NCBI RefSeq assembly: GCF_014643255.1
Contig: NZ_BMJI01000018.1
Location: forward strand, 1 to 64,000
From: Tersicoccus solisilvae
GTDB taxonomy: Bacteria; Actinomycetota; Actinomycetes; Actinomycetales; Micrococcaceae
Length of the DNA: 64,000 nt
Direction of reading: 5' to 3'
Below, in pieces: positions 35,345 through 44,095 of this stretch (the first letter of the stretch is position 1; each line of letters begins with the position of its first letter). The position numbers and the translations under genes are program-made. Under the pieces are notes generated by a model that saw only the letters and a program-made list of their open reading frames with translations, had not been told where the DNA came from and searched no databases.

Positions 35345-36817
35345 GGGCAGCGCGTCGAGCTCCGGCTCGCGTGCATCAACGACGCCGGCCGCGGCGCGAC
35401 GCTTGAGCTTGCGCGCCACCAGCGGCCAGAACACCGCCAGGGCCGCGACGGCCACGAGGCTCGTCCACACCTGCGTCCGCCCGGACTCGCCCGAGACGAG
35501 CATGACGACCACGATGCCGACGACCGCCACGATCACGAGGATGCCGAGCCACGGGTGCAGCCACATCTTCAGCGTCAGGTTCGCCCGCTCCTCGTCGCCC
35601 ATCCGGGACCGCAGGCGCATCTGGGTCGCGGCGATGAAGACGTAGACGAACAGGGCGACCAGCCCGGCCGAGTTCATGATGAAGTCGAAGATGCCGGACT
35701 CCGGCGCCACGAAGTTCACCAGCACCGCCGCGTAGCCGCCGAGCGTGGAGACGATGACGGCCACCGTCGGCACGCCGGTGCGGGACTTCTTCGCGACGAC
35801 GGCCGGCGCGAGCCCCTTGGCGGCCAGCGCCGAGAACATGCGGGCCGCCGAGTAGAGGCCGGAGTTGAGCACCGAGCACACCGCGGTGAGGATGACGGCG
35901 CTCATCACCAGGTCGGCGCCGGGCAGGCCGAACAGCCCGAAGATGTAGGCGAACGGCGCCTTCTCCTTCGGGTCCGACAGCTGGTTCCACGGCACGACGG
36001 CGACGATCACCAGCACGGCGCCGACGAAGAAGAACAGGATGCGCCAGATGACGGTGACGGTGGCCTGCCGGATGCCCTTCGCCGGATCCTCGGACTCGGC
36101 AGCGGCCATTACGGCGATCTCGGTGCCGAAGTAGGAGAAGATCACGATGGCGACGCCACCGACGACGGCCCACCAGCCGTTCGGCGCGAAACCACCCGCG
36201 TTCCACAGGTTCGGCACGGAGAAGGACGCGTTCGGCCAGAGCCCGAGGACGAACAGGGCGCCGACGGCGAGGAACACGAGGATGGCGGCGACCTTGATGC
36301 TGGCCAGCCAGAACTCCACCTCCCCGAACGAGCGCACGGAGACGAGGTTGGTGGCGGTGAAGACGAGCAGCAGGACCACCGAGAACACCCAGTCCGGCAC
36401 CGCGGGGAACCAGCCGGCGAGGATGGACCCGCCGACGACGGCCTCGAACGCGATGACGCCGACCCAGAAGTACCAGTACAGCCAGCCGACGAAGTAGCCG
36501 GCCCAGTCGCCCAGGCCCTCGCGGGCGTACTCCATGAAGGAGCCGACGGACGGGCGCGCGGCCGCCATCTCCCCGAGCATGCGCATCGCCAGGAAGACGA
36601 GCAACCCGCCGATCAGGTACGAGAGCACGGCGGCGGGGCCGACCGAGCGGATCACGTTGCCCGACCCGACGAACAGGCTCGAGCCGATGATCCCGCCGAG
36701 GGTGATCATCATGACGTGGCGCGGGCGCAGCTTCTTCGGCGCCGTCGCGACGGGGATGCCGGCCGCCGTGGCGGGAGAGATCGGCTCGTCGTAACGAGCG
36801 GGACGGTCAGCACTCAA
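35342..36817 (-). CDS. APC-family amino-acid permease (GABA/aromatic permease type)
   Basis: A 491-residue permease with about twelve membrane segments. RHVMMITLGGIIGSSLFVGS is the first-helix APC signature. FSYFGTEIAVMAAAESEDPAKGI is the helix 6-7 block, with GTE where amino-acid/GABA transporters have GIE or GTE. A TTG start at 36817 is preceded by GAAAGAAGG, and the family start fits. The closest groups in my memory are GabP/ProY-like transporters; substrate not determined. The stop codon falls within the right end of the palindromic repeat at 35241-35344, which may replace its original 3' end. Upstream is a 178-bp gap with no recognised feature except AT-richer sequence around 36895. Confidence 0.84.
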   Translation of the reverse strand: MSADRPARYDEPISPATAAGIPVATAPKKLRPRHVMMITLGGIIGSSLFVGSGNVIRSVGPAAVLSYLIGGLLVFLAMRMLGEMAAARPSVGSFMEYAREGLGDWAGYFVGWLYWYFWVGVIAFEAVVGGSILAGWFPAVPDWVFSVVLLLVFTATNLVSVRSFGEVEFWLASIKVAAILVFLAVGALFVLGLWPNASFSVPNLWNAGGFAPNGWWAVVGGVAIVIFSYFGTEIAVMAAAESEDPAKGIRQATVTVIWRILFFFVGAVLVIVAVVPWNQLSDPKEKAPFAYIFGLFGLPGADLVMSAVILTAVCSVLNSGLYSAARMFSALAAKGLAPAVVAKKSRTGVPTVAVIVSTLGGYAAVLVNFVAPESGIFDFIMNSAGLVALFVYVFIAATQMRLRSRMGDEERANLTLKMWLHPWLGILVIVAVVGIVVVMLVSGESGRTQVWTSLVAVAALAVFWPLVARKLKRRAAAGVVDAREPELDALP

Positions 36818-36996
36818 GCCGGCCTTCTTTCCTGGGGAGCGACGGGGCGCGATGTCTCCGCACCCGGTCGCCGAACGACACAGACAGCGGACCAGTCTAG
36901 GAGCGACAAGTTCACGAGAACGAAACAGCTGGTGAGCGCCATGTCACACGGCGGGGATGGGCGCCTCGGCGCCTGACGGGTGGCGGTTCCCCGGCG

Positions 36997-37497
36997 TCAG
37001 GCGTCCCCGAGCACGCCCGCCGGGACCAGGGACGTGCGCACGCCGGCCCAGGGCTTCACCCAGGTCATCTGTTCGGCGACGAGCACCTCGCCGCAGGCAC
37101 TGCACACCTGCCCCTGGGTGGTCTCGTGGCCGCACGTGTCGTGGATCAGTGCCATGTGGCCGCTCTCGTCCGGCATCGCCGTGTGCCGCTCGCCCCAGAC
37201 CGCCAGCTGCTGGAGGATCGGAAGCAGCTCGGCGGCGGCCTCCGTGGCGGCGTACCCCTGCCGGGTCCGGCCGCCGTCGGCGTAGTCGACCCGGGTGAGC
37301 AGGCCGGCCTCGACCATCGTGCGCAGACGACGGCTGAGCACCGCGTCGGCGATGCCGAGGTTCTGCCTCAGCTCGTCGAAGCGGCCGTGCCCCTGCAGCA
37401 CGTCCCGGACGATGAGCAGCACCCAGCCGTCTCCGAGCACGTCCAGCGAGCGGCGGATGGGGCACACCTCCCCGGACCAGTCCGATCGCAGCGGCAT
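36997..37497 (-). CDS. HxlR-family transcriptional regulator with C-terminal zinc ribbon
   Basis: A 166-residue winged-helix regulator. CPIRRSLDVLGDGWVLLIVR is the HxlR start with its redox-type Cys near residue 12. GRFDELRQNLGIADAVLSRR and LRTMVEAGLLTRVDY give helix-turn-helix and wing. The C-terminal extension HDTCGHETTQGQVCSACGEVL has four Cys/His that could bind zinc, an addition known in part of this family. GGGGGAGG precedes the ATG at 37497. It is divergent from the MFS gene at 37602, with a palindrome between them, and most likely represses that exporter. Confidence 0.86.
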   Translation of the reverse strand: MPLRSDWSGEVCPIRRSLDVLGDGWVLLIVRDVLQGHGRFDELRQNLGIADAVLSRRLRTMVEAGLLTRVDYADGGRTRQGYAATEAAAELLPILQQLAVWGERHTAMPDESGHMALIHDTCGHETTQGQVCSACGEVLVAEQMTWVKPWAGVRTSLVPAGVLGDA

Positions 37498-37543
37498 CGT
37501 CCTCCCCCACCTCTCCTTGCGTCCACGGTGGGATCAGCATATA

Positions 37544-37560
37544 ACTTCCTTGAAGAAAGT
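37544..37560. promoter_or_regulatory. Putative HxlR operator
   Basis: ACTTCCTT-G-AAGAAAGT (37544-37560) is a 17-bp inverted repeat with one mismatch in the gap between hxlR and the MFS gene. AT-rich palindromes of this size suit HxlR dimers, and its location would cover both divergent promoters. Confidence 0.6.
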
Positions 37561-37601
37561 CACTTGGTGGAGCACCAGGACGAACGGAAAGCGCGAGAAC
37601 G

Positions 37602-38948
37602 ATGAGCAGACTCAGCACCGACCCCCGGCTCGCCGGCCACCGGCGACGCGTCCACCCCGCCTGGTGGGTGGCGGGCGTCGCGTTCGTCGCCCTGTTCGCG
37701 GCGGCGGGATTCCGCGCCGCGCCGGGCGCCCTGATGGTGCCGCTGCACGATGAGTTCGGCTGGTCGACGAGCGTGATGTCCCTGGCCGTGGCCGTCAACC
37801 TGCTGCTGTACGGACTGGTCTCCCCGTTCGCCGCCGCCCTGATGGACCGGTTCGGGCTGCGCCGGGTGGTCTCGACCGCGCTCACCCTGGTCGCCCTGGG
37901 GGCCGGCGGCAGTGTGCTGATGACCGCGTCCTGGCAGCTGCTGGTCTTCTGGGGCGTGCTGATCGGCGCCGGCACCGGTTCGATGGCGCTGGTCTTCGCC
38001 GCGACGGTGGCCAACCGGTGGTTCGTCGCCCGCCGCGGCCTGGTGATGGGGGTGCTCACGGCCGGGCAGGCGACCGGGCAGCTCGTGCTGCTGCCGCCGA
38101 CGGCGTTCCTGGCCGAGCACGTGGGGTGGCGGGTCGCGTCCCTGGTGATCGCCGCCGTGGCCCTGGCCGCGGTGCCCCTGGTGGGCCTGGTCATCCGGGA
38201 CCACCCGGAGGATCGCGGGACCATCCCCTACGGCGCCGACCCGACCACGTACACCGCCCCGCAGCGGCCGGCGGGCAGCGCGGTCCGGCGGGCACTGGAG
38301 GGACTGGCGTTCGCGGTGCGGCACCGCACGTTCTGGGCGTTGGCCGTCGCGTTTGCGATCTGCGGGGCCACCACCAACGGGCTGATCGGCATCCACTTCA
38401 TCCCCTCGGCGCACGACCACGGCATGGAGGCCACCACGGCGGCCGGGCTGCTGGCGGTCGTCGGCGTCTTCGACATCGCCGGCACCATCGCCTCGGGCTG
38501 GCTCACCGACAAGATCGACCCGCGCAAGCTGCTGGTGTTCTACTACGCGTTCCGCGGCGTCGGCCTGCTGCTCCTGCCGTCGCTGCTCTCCGACCAGGTG
38601 CACCCCAGCATGGTGCTGTTCGTCGTCGTCTACGGCCTGGACTGGGTCGCGACGGTTCCGCCCACGTCGGCGCTGTGCCGGGAGCACTTCGGCGAGCGCG
38701 GCACCATCGTCTTCGGCTGGGTGTTCGCCTCCCACCAGATCGGCGCGGCAGTCGCGGCGTTCGGGGCCGGGATCGTCCGCGACGTCTTCGGCACCTACAC
38801 GTACGCGTGGTGGGCCGGAGCGGCCCTGTGCGCCATCGCGGCGGTGCTCTCGATCCTCGTGACGTCGCGACGCGGCCCGACGCCGACGGGAACCTCGGCG
38901 AAGCCGGGCGGCGACTCCACCACCGACGCCGCGGCCGGTGCTCACTGA
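37602..38948 (+). CDS. MFS transporter (oxalate/formate antiporter-like OFA group)
   Basis: A 448-residue major-facilitator protein with twelve predicted helices. FAAAGFRAAPGALMVPLHDEFGWS and LYGLVSPFAAALMDRFGLRRVV carry the helix 1-3 region with the MFS A-motif (DRFGLRR). The mid-protein loop GTIPYGADPTTYTAPQRP is typical of MCT/OFA-like members. The other A-motif copy is SGWLTDKIDPRKLL. Under control of the divergent HxlR gene; export of toxic aromatic compounds or uptake of carboxylates are both possible. It overlaps by seven bases the decayed DUF1905 gene on the other strand. Confidence 0.82.
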   Translation: MSRLSTDPRLAGHRRRVHPAWWVAGVAFVALFAAAGFRAAPGALMVPLHDEFGWSTSVMSLAVAVNLLLYGLVSPFAAALMDRFGLRRVVSTALTLVALGAGGSVLMTASWQLLVFWGVLIGAGTGSMALVFAATVANRWFVARRGLVMGVLTAGQATGQLVLLPPTAFLAEHVGWRVASLVIAAVALAAVPLVGLVIRDHPEDRGTIPYGADPTTYTAPQRPAGSAVRRALEGLAFAVRHRTFWALAVAFAICGATTNGLIGIHFIPSAHDHGMEATTAAGLLAVVGVFDIAGTIASGWLTDKIDPRKLLVFYYAFRGVGLLLLPSLLSDQVHPSMVLFVVVYGLDWVATVPPTSALCREHFGERGTIVFGWVFASHQIGAAVAAFGAGIVRDVFGTYTYAWWAGAALCAIAAVLSILVTSRRGPTPTGTSAKPGGDSTTDAAAGAH

Positions 38949-39085
38949 CGATGAGCGCGACGTCCCGACGAACCCAGCCCGTCACCCGGCGCGCGGCGGT
39001 CGAAGCCGAGCACGATCTCCTCGGGGACGACGATGCCGACGTTGTTGCCGCCGGTCGGCTCGAGGACGGTGCGGAAGACGGTCAT
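38942..39085 (-). pseudogene. Truncated DUF1905/YdeI-like gene
   Basis: The ATG at 39085 (with GAGG upstream) begins TVFRTVLEPTGGNNVGIVVP, followed by EEIVLGFDRRAP. This is the N-terminal strand-rich part of DUF1905 proteins. After about 30 residues it runs into unrelated Gly/Arg-rich codons and stops at 47, whereas the family usually needs 95-150 residues. The expected RVPVTVTI block is missing. It looks like a deletion that joined the gene to the MFS 3' end. Confidence 0.6.
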
Positions 39086-39169
39086 CGGTGTGCCTCGACG
39101 TCGAAGGCGGTCGGCGACGGGCGGCCCCCGACGGTCGTCGCCGGGGGCATGCGGCCACCGTCGTGCGCC

Positions 39170-40888
39170 TCAGCCGCCATCGGCGTCACCGGCCCGCAGC
39201 TCGGTGCTGATCTGGTCGGCGTCGAGCTGATCCAGGGCCGCGCCCAGCGTCGCCGAGCTGACGGTGCCGGCGGTCCGGGCGTCCAGCAGCGCGGCCCGCT
39301 GCGCCTCGATGATGCGCAGCCGCAGTTCGGTGCCCTCCCGCGCGGCGGCCGTGTCGTCGACGGCGTCCAGCTGCTTGGTCTCCATCACCTTGCGCATCAT
39401 GGCGCGGGCCCGCTCCACCGACGCCGCGTCGAACGGTGAGCCGTCGGCGCGCCGCAGCCCGGGGTCCTCGAGCACGTCCACCGCCGCGCGGGTCATCGCC
39501 TCCATCACCGTGCGTTGCTCGCTGCCGTCGACCCCGCCGTTGCCGCGCAGCCCGAGCGCCCGCACGACGACGCCGAGCGTGCCGCCCTGCACGAGCAGCG
39601 ACCCGGCGGCGACCACGAAGGCGATGAGCACGAGCAGCGAACGCTGCGGGGTGTCGTCGGGCAGGGTCTGGGCGGCGGCGAGCGTCACGGCGCCGCGCAT
39701 GCCCGCCCACACGAGCAGGGCGCCCTCGCGCCGGCCCAGCGGCGAGCGGGCCAGGTAGTCGATGTCGGCGAGGCGGTGCGTCATCCGCTGCGACCAGGAC
39801 GCGAGCCGGCGCTGCACGCGCGGGTCCTCGCGGTCCATGCTGGAGGCGTCGATCCGCTCCTGGACCCGCGCCAGCCGCTCCCGGGACTCGACGGGGTCCA
39901 TCGCCTGCTTGCGCACCAGCCACAGCAGCGGCACGACGTAGAGACTGCGGATCACCAGGGCGAGGACGACGGCGAGGGCACCGGTCCCCAGCGCCAGCCA
40001 CAGCGACGCGTCCTCGGCGGTCACCTCCTCCACCAGGCCGAACAGCTCGAGGCCCATCACGAGGAAGATTCCGCCCTCGAGCACGAGCTCGACCGTCGCC
40101 CAGTTCGAGCGCTCGGCGATGCGGTCGGCGGCCCGCAGATAGCGGGCCGACCCCTGCCCGGTGACCAGCCCCGCCGCGACGGCCGCGACCAGCCCGGACG
40201 CGCCCAGGTGCTCCGCGGGCACCGACGCCACGAACGGCGCGATGAAGGAGATCGCCGTGCTGGCCGCCGCGTCCCGGGTCGCGGCGCGCACGCGCAGGTT
40301 GAGCAGCCCGACGACGACGCCGATGGCGACGGCGACGACCACGGCGTACAGGAAGTCCCCCGCGACACCCCACAGCGAGACCGCACCGCCGGTGGCCGCG
40401 ATCGCCGACCGCAGCAGCACCAGCGCGGACGCGTCGTTGAGCAGGCTCTCCCCCTCGAGCACCGTCACCACCCGGCGCGGAGCGTGGAGGCGTTTGACGA
40501 TGCCGGTCGCGACGGCGTCCGTGGGGCTGACCACCGCACCGAGGGCGATGCCGAACGCCAGGTCGACGCCGAGCAGCCAGTGGAAGACGAAGCCCAGGCC
40601 GACCGCGGTGACGACGACGAGCAGCACCGAGAGGCTGCTGATCGAGCCGAAGTCCCGGCGGAAGTCCATCGCCGGCATCGAGACCGCGGACGAGTAGAGC
40701 AGTGGGGGCAGCACCCCGGCGAGGATCCACTCCGGTTCGACGGTGATGCCGGGCACGAACGGCAGGAAGCTGACCGCGACGCCGATGGCGACGAGCAGCA
40801 GGGGGGCGGCGACGCCGGTGCGGCGGGCCCAGCCCTGGACGGCGACGATGACGACCACCGCGGCGGCCACCAGCAGTGCTTCGGTCAT
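39170..40888 (-). CDS. Na+/H+ antiporter, CPA1 family
   Basis: A 572-residue membrane antiporter with about twelve N-terminal helices and a cytosolic C-terminal third. GVLPPLLYSSAVSMPAMDFR, AFGIALGAVVSPTDAVATGI and VLEGESLLNDASALVLLRSA are diagnostic of CPA1, the last two holding the ion-binding TD and ND Asp residues. LVWAGMRGAVTLAAAQTLPD is the late conserved Arg helix. GAGGGGAG lies before the ATG at 40888. The C-terminal region from QERIDASSM is charged and helical and probably regulatory. It would contribute to salt and alkali tolerance; there is no operon partner. Confidence 0.88.
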   Translation of the reverse strand: MTEALLVAAAVVVIVAVQGWARRTGVAAPLLLVAIGVAVSFLPFVPGITVEPEWILAGVLPPLLYSSAVSMPAMDFRRDFGSISSLSVLLVVVTAVGLGFVFHWLLGVDLAFGIALGAVVSPTDAVATGIVKRLHAPRRVVTVLEGESLLNDASALVLLRSAIAATGGAVSLWGVAGDFLYAVVVAVAIGVVVGLLNLRVRAATRDAAASTAISFIAPFVASVPAEHLGASGLVAAVAAGLVTGQGSARYLRAADRIAERSNWATVELVLEGGIFLVMGLELFGLVEEVTAEDASLWLALGTGALAVVLALVIRSLYVVPLLWLVRKQAMDPVESRERLARVQERIDASSMDREDPRVQRRLASWSQRMTHRLADIDYLARSPLGRREGALLVWAGMRGAVTLAAAQTLPDDTPQRSLLVLIAFVVAAGSLLVQGGTLGVVVRALGLRGNGGVDGSEQRTVMEAMTRAAVDVLEDPGLRRADGSPFDAASVERARAMMRKVMETKQLDAVDDTAAAREGTELRLRIIEAQRAALLDARTAGTVSSATLGAALDQLDADQISTELRAGDADGG

Positions 40889-40996
40889 GGTCGTCTCCCC
40901 TCGTCGGCAGGCAGGTCAGGGTCAGCCTACGGAGCGCCGGTGCTGACACGTCACCGCCGACGCTCACGACCCCCGAAAAAATCTCGTCGCCGGCAC

Positions 40997-41023
40997 TGTC
41001 GGATCGGTGCAGAGTGGTTCGTC
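40997..41023 (+). promoter_or_regulatory. Candidate ECF42-type autoregulated promoter
   Basis: TGTCGGA at 40997-41003 and CGTC at 41020-41023 lie 17 bases apart upstream of the DGPF/sigma operon. They match, as I recall, the published ECF42 target pattern (TGTCGA-like -35 and CGA/TC -10). Start codon of the DGPF gene follows 56 bases later. Confidence 0.5.
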
Positions 41024-41078
41024 GTAGGGGTAGAGGGACGCCCAGGAGGGCGGCCCCGCCACCGGGAAGGATCGTGCC

Positions 41079-41438
41079 ATGCAGTATCTGATTTCCGTGA
41101 TCGACGACGGGCAGGCCGCCAGCGCCGGCCGCACCGATTCCGCCACCGCGGCGGAGATGGAGGCCGTGGACGCGTTCAACCAGCGGCTGCAGGCGGACGG
41201 GCACTTCGTGTTCGCCGGTGGACTGGCGGGCCCGGACACGGCGACGGTGATCGACAACCGCGGCGAGAAGCCCGTGATCACCGACGGCCCGTTCATCGAG
41301 TCGCGCGAGTACCTGGCCGGCTTCTGGGTGTGGGAGGTCCCGGATCTGGATGCCGCCCTGGCGCTCGCCGCCGACGCCTCCACGGCGTGCAACCGCAAGA
41401 TCGAGGTCCGTGCGCTGCAGGAGCCCGATGACGCCTGA
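41079..41438 (+). CDS. YCII/DGPF-domain protein
   Basis: A 119-residue YCII-related protein. PVITDGPFIESREYLAGFWVWEV contains the DGPF motif that names this subgroup, and MQYLISVIDDG is the expected first strand. GAAGGA precedes the ATG at 41079. DGPF proteins are the conserved genomic partners of ECF42 sigma factors; here the sigma gene starts inside its last codons (11-base overlap). Function is unproven in the family; a catalytic His/Asp pair as in YciI is not obvious. It is likely co-expressed from an ECF42-type promoter upstream. Confidence 0.85.
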   Translation: MQYLISVIDDGQAASAGRTDSATAAEMEAVDAFNQRLQADGHFVFAGGLAGPDTATVIDNRGEKPVITDGPFIESREYLAGFWVWEVPDLDAALALAADASTACNRKIEVRALQEPDDA

Positions 41439-42666
41439 CGCTTCCGAGGCCGTCGCCCGGGCCCACCGGGACGAGTGGGCCCGGGTGGTGGCGTCACTCG
41501 CCCGGCACTTCGGGGACCTCGCCCTCGCCGAGGACGCCGCGGCGGACGCCTTCGTGGCCGCCGTCGAGCGGTGGCCCGTCGACGGCGTGCCCGCGCGGCC
41601 GGGCGCCTGGCTGACCACGACGGCGGGCCGGAAGGCGATCGACCGGATCCGACGCGAGACGCTCGGCGCGCGACGACAACGGGAGGCACGGATGTTGGAC
41701 GATCCGTCACCGCAGCCCCTCGGCGTCATCGACGACGATCGGCTCCGGCTGATCTTCATCTGCGCCCACCCGGCCCTGGGGATGGAGGCGCGGGTGGCGT
41801 TGACCCTGCGGCTGGTCGGCGGCCTGACGGTCCCCGAGATCGCCCGCGCCTTCCTTGTTCCGGAGAGCACGCTGGGCCGGCGGATCACCCGGGCGAAGGC
41901 CAAGATCGCTGCGGCGCGCATCCCCTACCGGATGCCCGCCGCGCAGGACCTGCCGGCGCGGGTGGCGGGCGTGCTGGCCGTGCTCTACCTCGTGTTCAAT
42001 GAGGGCTACCTGGCCTCCGGTCCCGACGGCGATCCGGTGCGGCGGGACCTCACGGCCGAGGCGATCCGGCTCACCCGGCTGCTCGCGGCGATGCTGCCCG
42101 ACGACGCCGAGGTGGCCGGGCTGCTGGCCCTCATGCTGCTCACCGAGGCGCGCCGGGACGCGCGGCTCACCGCCGCCGGGGCGCTGGTGCCGCTGCCCGA
42201 GCAGGACCGGTCGCGCTGGGACGCGGCCCTGCTCGACGAGGGGCACCGGCTGGTGCGGCGGTGCCGGGACGCGGCTCGGCGCTCGGGCACGGCGCCCGGC
42301 CGCTTTCAGCTGCTCGCGGCCGTCAATGCCGTGCACACCTCCGCGCGGACGTTCGCGGACACCGACTGGGCGCAGATCGTCGCGGTCTACGACCGGCTGC
42401 TGCTGCTCGACCCGTCCCCGGTGGTGGCGCTCAACCGCGCCGTCGCCGTCGCGGAGCTGGACGGGCCCGACGTCGGCCTCGCCCTCGTCGACCGGCTCGA
42501 GCCGGCACTGCGCGACTACGTCCCCTTCCACGCCAGCCGTGCGGACCTGCTGCGCCGGCTGGGGCGGGCGGACGCGTCGCGGGCGGCGTACGAGCGTGCC
42601 ATCGCGCTGACCGGCAATCCGGCGGAGGCCGCCGTGCTCGCCCGGCTGCGGGACGCGCCGGCGTGA
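41428..42666 (+). CDS. ECF42-type RNA polymerase sigma factor with long C-terminal extension
   Basis: A 412-residue sigma factor. Residues 5-75 are region 2 (DLALAEDAAADAFVAAVERW, then WLTTTAGRKAIDRIRRE). Region 4 includes VALTLRLVGGLTVPEIARAF and LVPESTLGRRITRAKAKI. About 200 further residues form a helical TPR-like extension (AVLYLVFNEGYLASG, LALMLLTEARRDARL, AVNAVHTSA, LNRAVAVAELDGPDVGL) typical of ECF42. No anti-sigma factor is adjacent; in ECF42 the extension itself is thought to control activity. The ATG at 41428 lies within the DGPF gene, so translation is coupled. Confidence 0.9.
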   Translation: MTPDASEAVARAHRDEWARVVASLARHFGDLALAEDAAADAFVAAVERWPVDGVPARPGAWLTTTAGRKAIDRIRRETLGARRQREARMLDDPSPQPLGVIDDDRLRLIFICAHPALGMEARVALTLRLVGGLTVPEIARAFLVPESTLGRRITRAKAKIAAARIPYRMPAAQDLPARVAGVLAVLYLVFNEGYLASGPDGDPVRRDLTAEAIRLTRLLAAMLPDDAEVAGLLALMLLTEARRDARLTAAGALVPLPEQDRSRWDAALLDEGHRLVRRCRDAARRSGTAPGRFQLLAAVNAVHTSARTFADTDWAQIVAVYDRLLLLDPSPVVALNRAVAVAELDGPDVGLALVDRLEPALRDYVPFHASRADLLRRLGRADASRAAYERAIALTGNPAEAAVLARLRDAPA

Positions 42667-42776
42667 GGCGCCCGGCACGGCGGGCCGAGGAACAGGGGCC
42701 GGCCGCGCGTCGTTCTCCTTGACGAGGCGCCCGGCCCGCGGGCGTCAGCGTCTTCGCAGCACCGGAGAGGACCGCC

Positions 42777-43361
42777 GTGAGCCAGCCGATCGCGCGTGCG
42801 AGAGGAACCCGGACGACGATCGCCGTCGCCGTCCTCGCGGTCACCGCGCTGGTGATCGGCGTGGCCGTGGCCCTGGGCTCTGAGCGGCGCTCGTCGTTCG
42901 CGGCCGACGTCGGCGACCTCGACGCCGCCGCCGTCCCGCACGGCTGGGCGCCGCTGGTCGAGGCCGCGGCCGAGCACGCGGGTATTCCGGCGCCCGTCCT
43001 GGCCGCACAGATCGAGGTGGAGTCGAACTGGCGGGCCGGCGCCCGCTCCCCCGTGGGAGCCCAGGGGCTGTCCCAGTTCATGCCGGACACGTGGACCGAC
43101 TACGGCCGCGGCGGCGACCCCTTCGACCCCGCGCACGCCATCGCCGCCCAGGGGCGCTACCTGGCGGACCTGCTGGAGCTGGCGCGGTCCTCCGGCATCG
43201 ACGGGGACCCGGTGGAGCTGGCGCTGGCCGGGTACAACGCCGGCTTCGGCGCGGTCCAGCGCCACGACGGCATCCCGCCGTTCCCCGAGACCGAGCGGTA
43301 CGTCGCGCAGATCCGCGACCGGGTCGCGGCGTACGAGCGGCCGACGGCGGAGAACTCGTAG
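42777..43361 (+). CDS. Lytic transglycosylase-like (SLT) cell-wall enzyme
   Basis: A 194-residue protein with a basic N-terminus and one hydrophobic segment (TTIAVAVLAVTALVIGVAVA) acting as signal anchor. The rest is an SLT domain: LAAQIEVESNWRAGARSPVG, with the catalytic Glu in ES, then AQGLSQFMPDTWTDYG, and ELALAGYNAGFGAVQ. It would cleave peptidoglycan between MurNAc and GlcNAc outside the membrane, in remodelling or resuscitation. GGAGAGG precedes the GTG at 42777. The SDR gene begins nine bases after its stop, but the functions look unrelated. Confidence 0.86.
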   Translation: MSQPIARARGTRTTIAVAVLAVTALVIGVAVALGSERRSSFAADVGDLDAAAVPHGWAPLVEAAAEHAGIPAPVLAAQIEVESNWRAGARSPVGAQGLSQFMPDTWTDYGRGGDPFDPAHAIAAQGRYLADLLELARSSGIDGDPVELALAGYNAGFGAVQRHDGIPPFPETERYVAQIRDRVAAYERPTAENS

Positions 43362-43370
43362 GGTCACACC

Positions 43371-44090
43371 ATGGCTGATCAGCAGGTTCCGACGACCCTG
43401 ATCGTCGGCGCGTCCCGCGGCCTCGGTCACGGGATCGCCGCCGAACTGGCGGGCCGCGGATGGCACGTCATCGGCACCGCCCGCCACCCGTCCGCCCCGA
43501 CACCGCTGCGCGAGCTGGCCGATCGGACCCACGGGCAGGAGGCCGCGGGCCGCGTCGATGTCGAACGCCTGGACGTCACGGATCCCGAGCAGATCGCGGC
43601 CCTGCGTCAACGGCTGGCGGGCCGCCCGCTCCACCTGCTCTTCGTCAACGCGGGCACCACCACGGGCGAGGACACGCCGATCGGCGCGGTCCCGGAGGCC
43701 GACTTCGTCGACGTCATGGTCACCAACGCCCTGGGCCCGCTGCGCGTGATCGAGGCGTTGCAGGATCTCGTGCCCGACGACGGCCTGATCGGGGTGATGA
43801 CCTCGGGGCAGGGCAGCATCACGAACAACACGACCGGCCGGCGCGAGGTCTACCGCGCCAGCAAGGCGGCCCTGAACATGCTGATGCGCAGCTTCGCCGC
43901 CCGGCAGTCCGGGACGCGGCGCGCCCTCCTGCTGCTGGCCCCGGGGTGGATCAAGACGGACCTGGGCGGCCCGGACGCCCCCTACACCCTGGAGGAATCG
44001 GTCCCGCTGATCGTGGACGTCCTGCTCGCCAAGCGTGGCCGGCCGGGCCTGGAGTACCTGGACCGCAACGGGGACACGGTGCCATGGTGA
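43371..44090 (+). CDS. SDR-family oxidoreductase
   Basis: A 239-residue SDR. LIVGASRGLGHGIAAELAGR is the cofactor motif, with Arg at the following strand (GTARHPS) favouring NADP. FVNAGTTTG stands for NNAG, and EVYRASKAALNML supplies catalytic Tyr and Lys with Ser in MTSGQGS. The mid-size and C-terminal PGWIKTDLGGPDAPYTLEES resemble CsgA/sniffer-type reductases. Begins nine bases after the transglycosylase and ends six before the glutathione peroxidase start, so the three may share a transcript. Substrate unknown. Confidence 0.82.
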   Translation: MADQQVPTTLIVGASRGLGHGIAAELAGRGWHVIGTARHPSAPTPLRELADRTHGQEAAGRVDVERLDVTDPEQIAALRQRLAGRPLHLLFVNAGTTTGEDTPIGAVPEADFVDVMVTNALGPLRVIEALQDLVPDDGLIGVMTSGQGSITNNTTGRREVYRASKAALNMLMRSFAARQSGTRRALLLLAPGWIKTDLGGPDAPYTLEESVPLIVDVLLAKRGRPGLEYLDRNGDTVPW

Positions 44091-44095
44091 GAGGC

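Noticed and set aside
35108-36976. 622-codon plus-strand frame rich in His, Asp and Glu
   Set aside because: Exact antisense of the APC permease; acidic/His bias is the expected reverse of hydrophobic codons.
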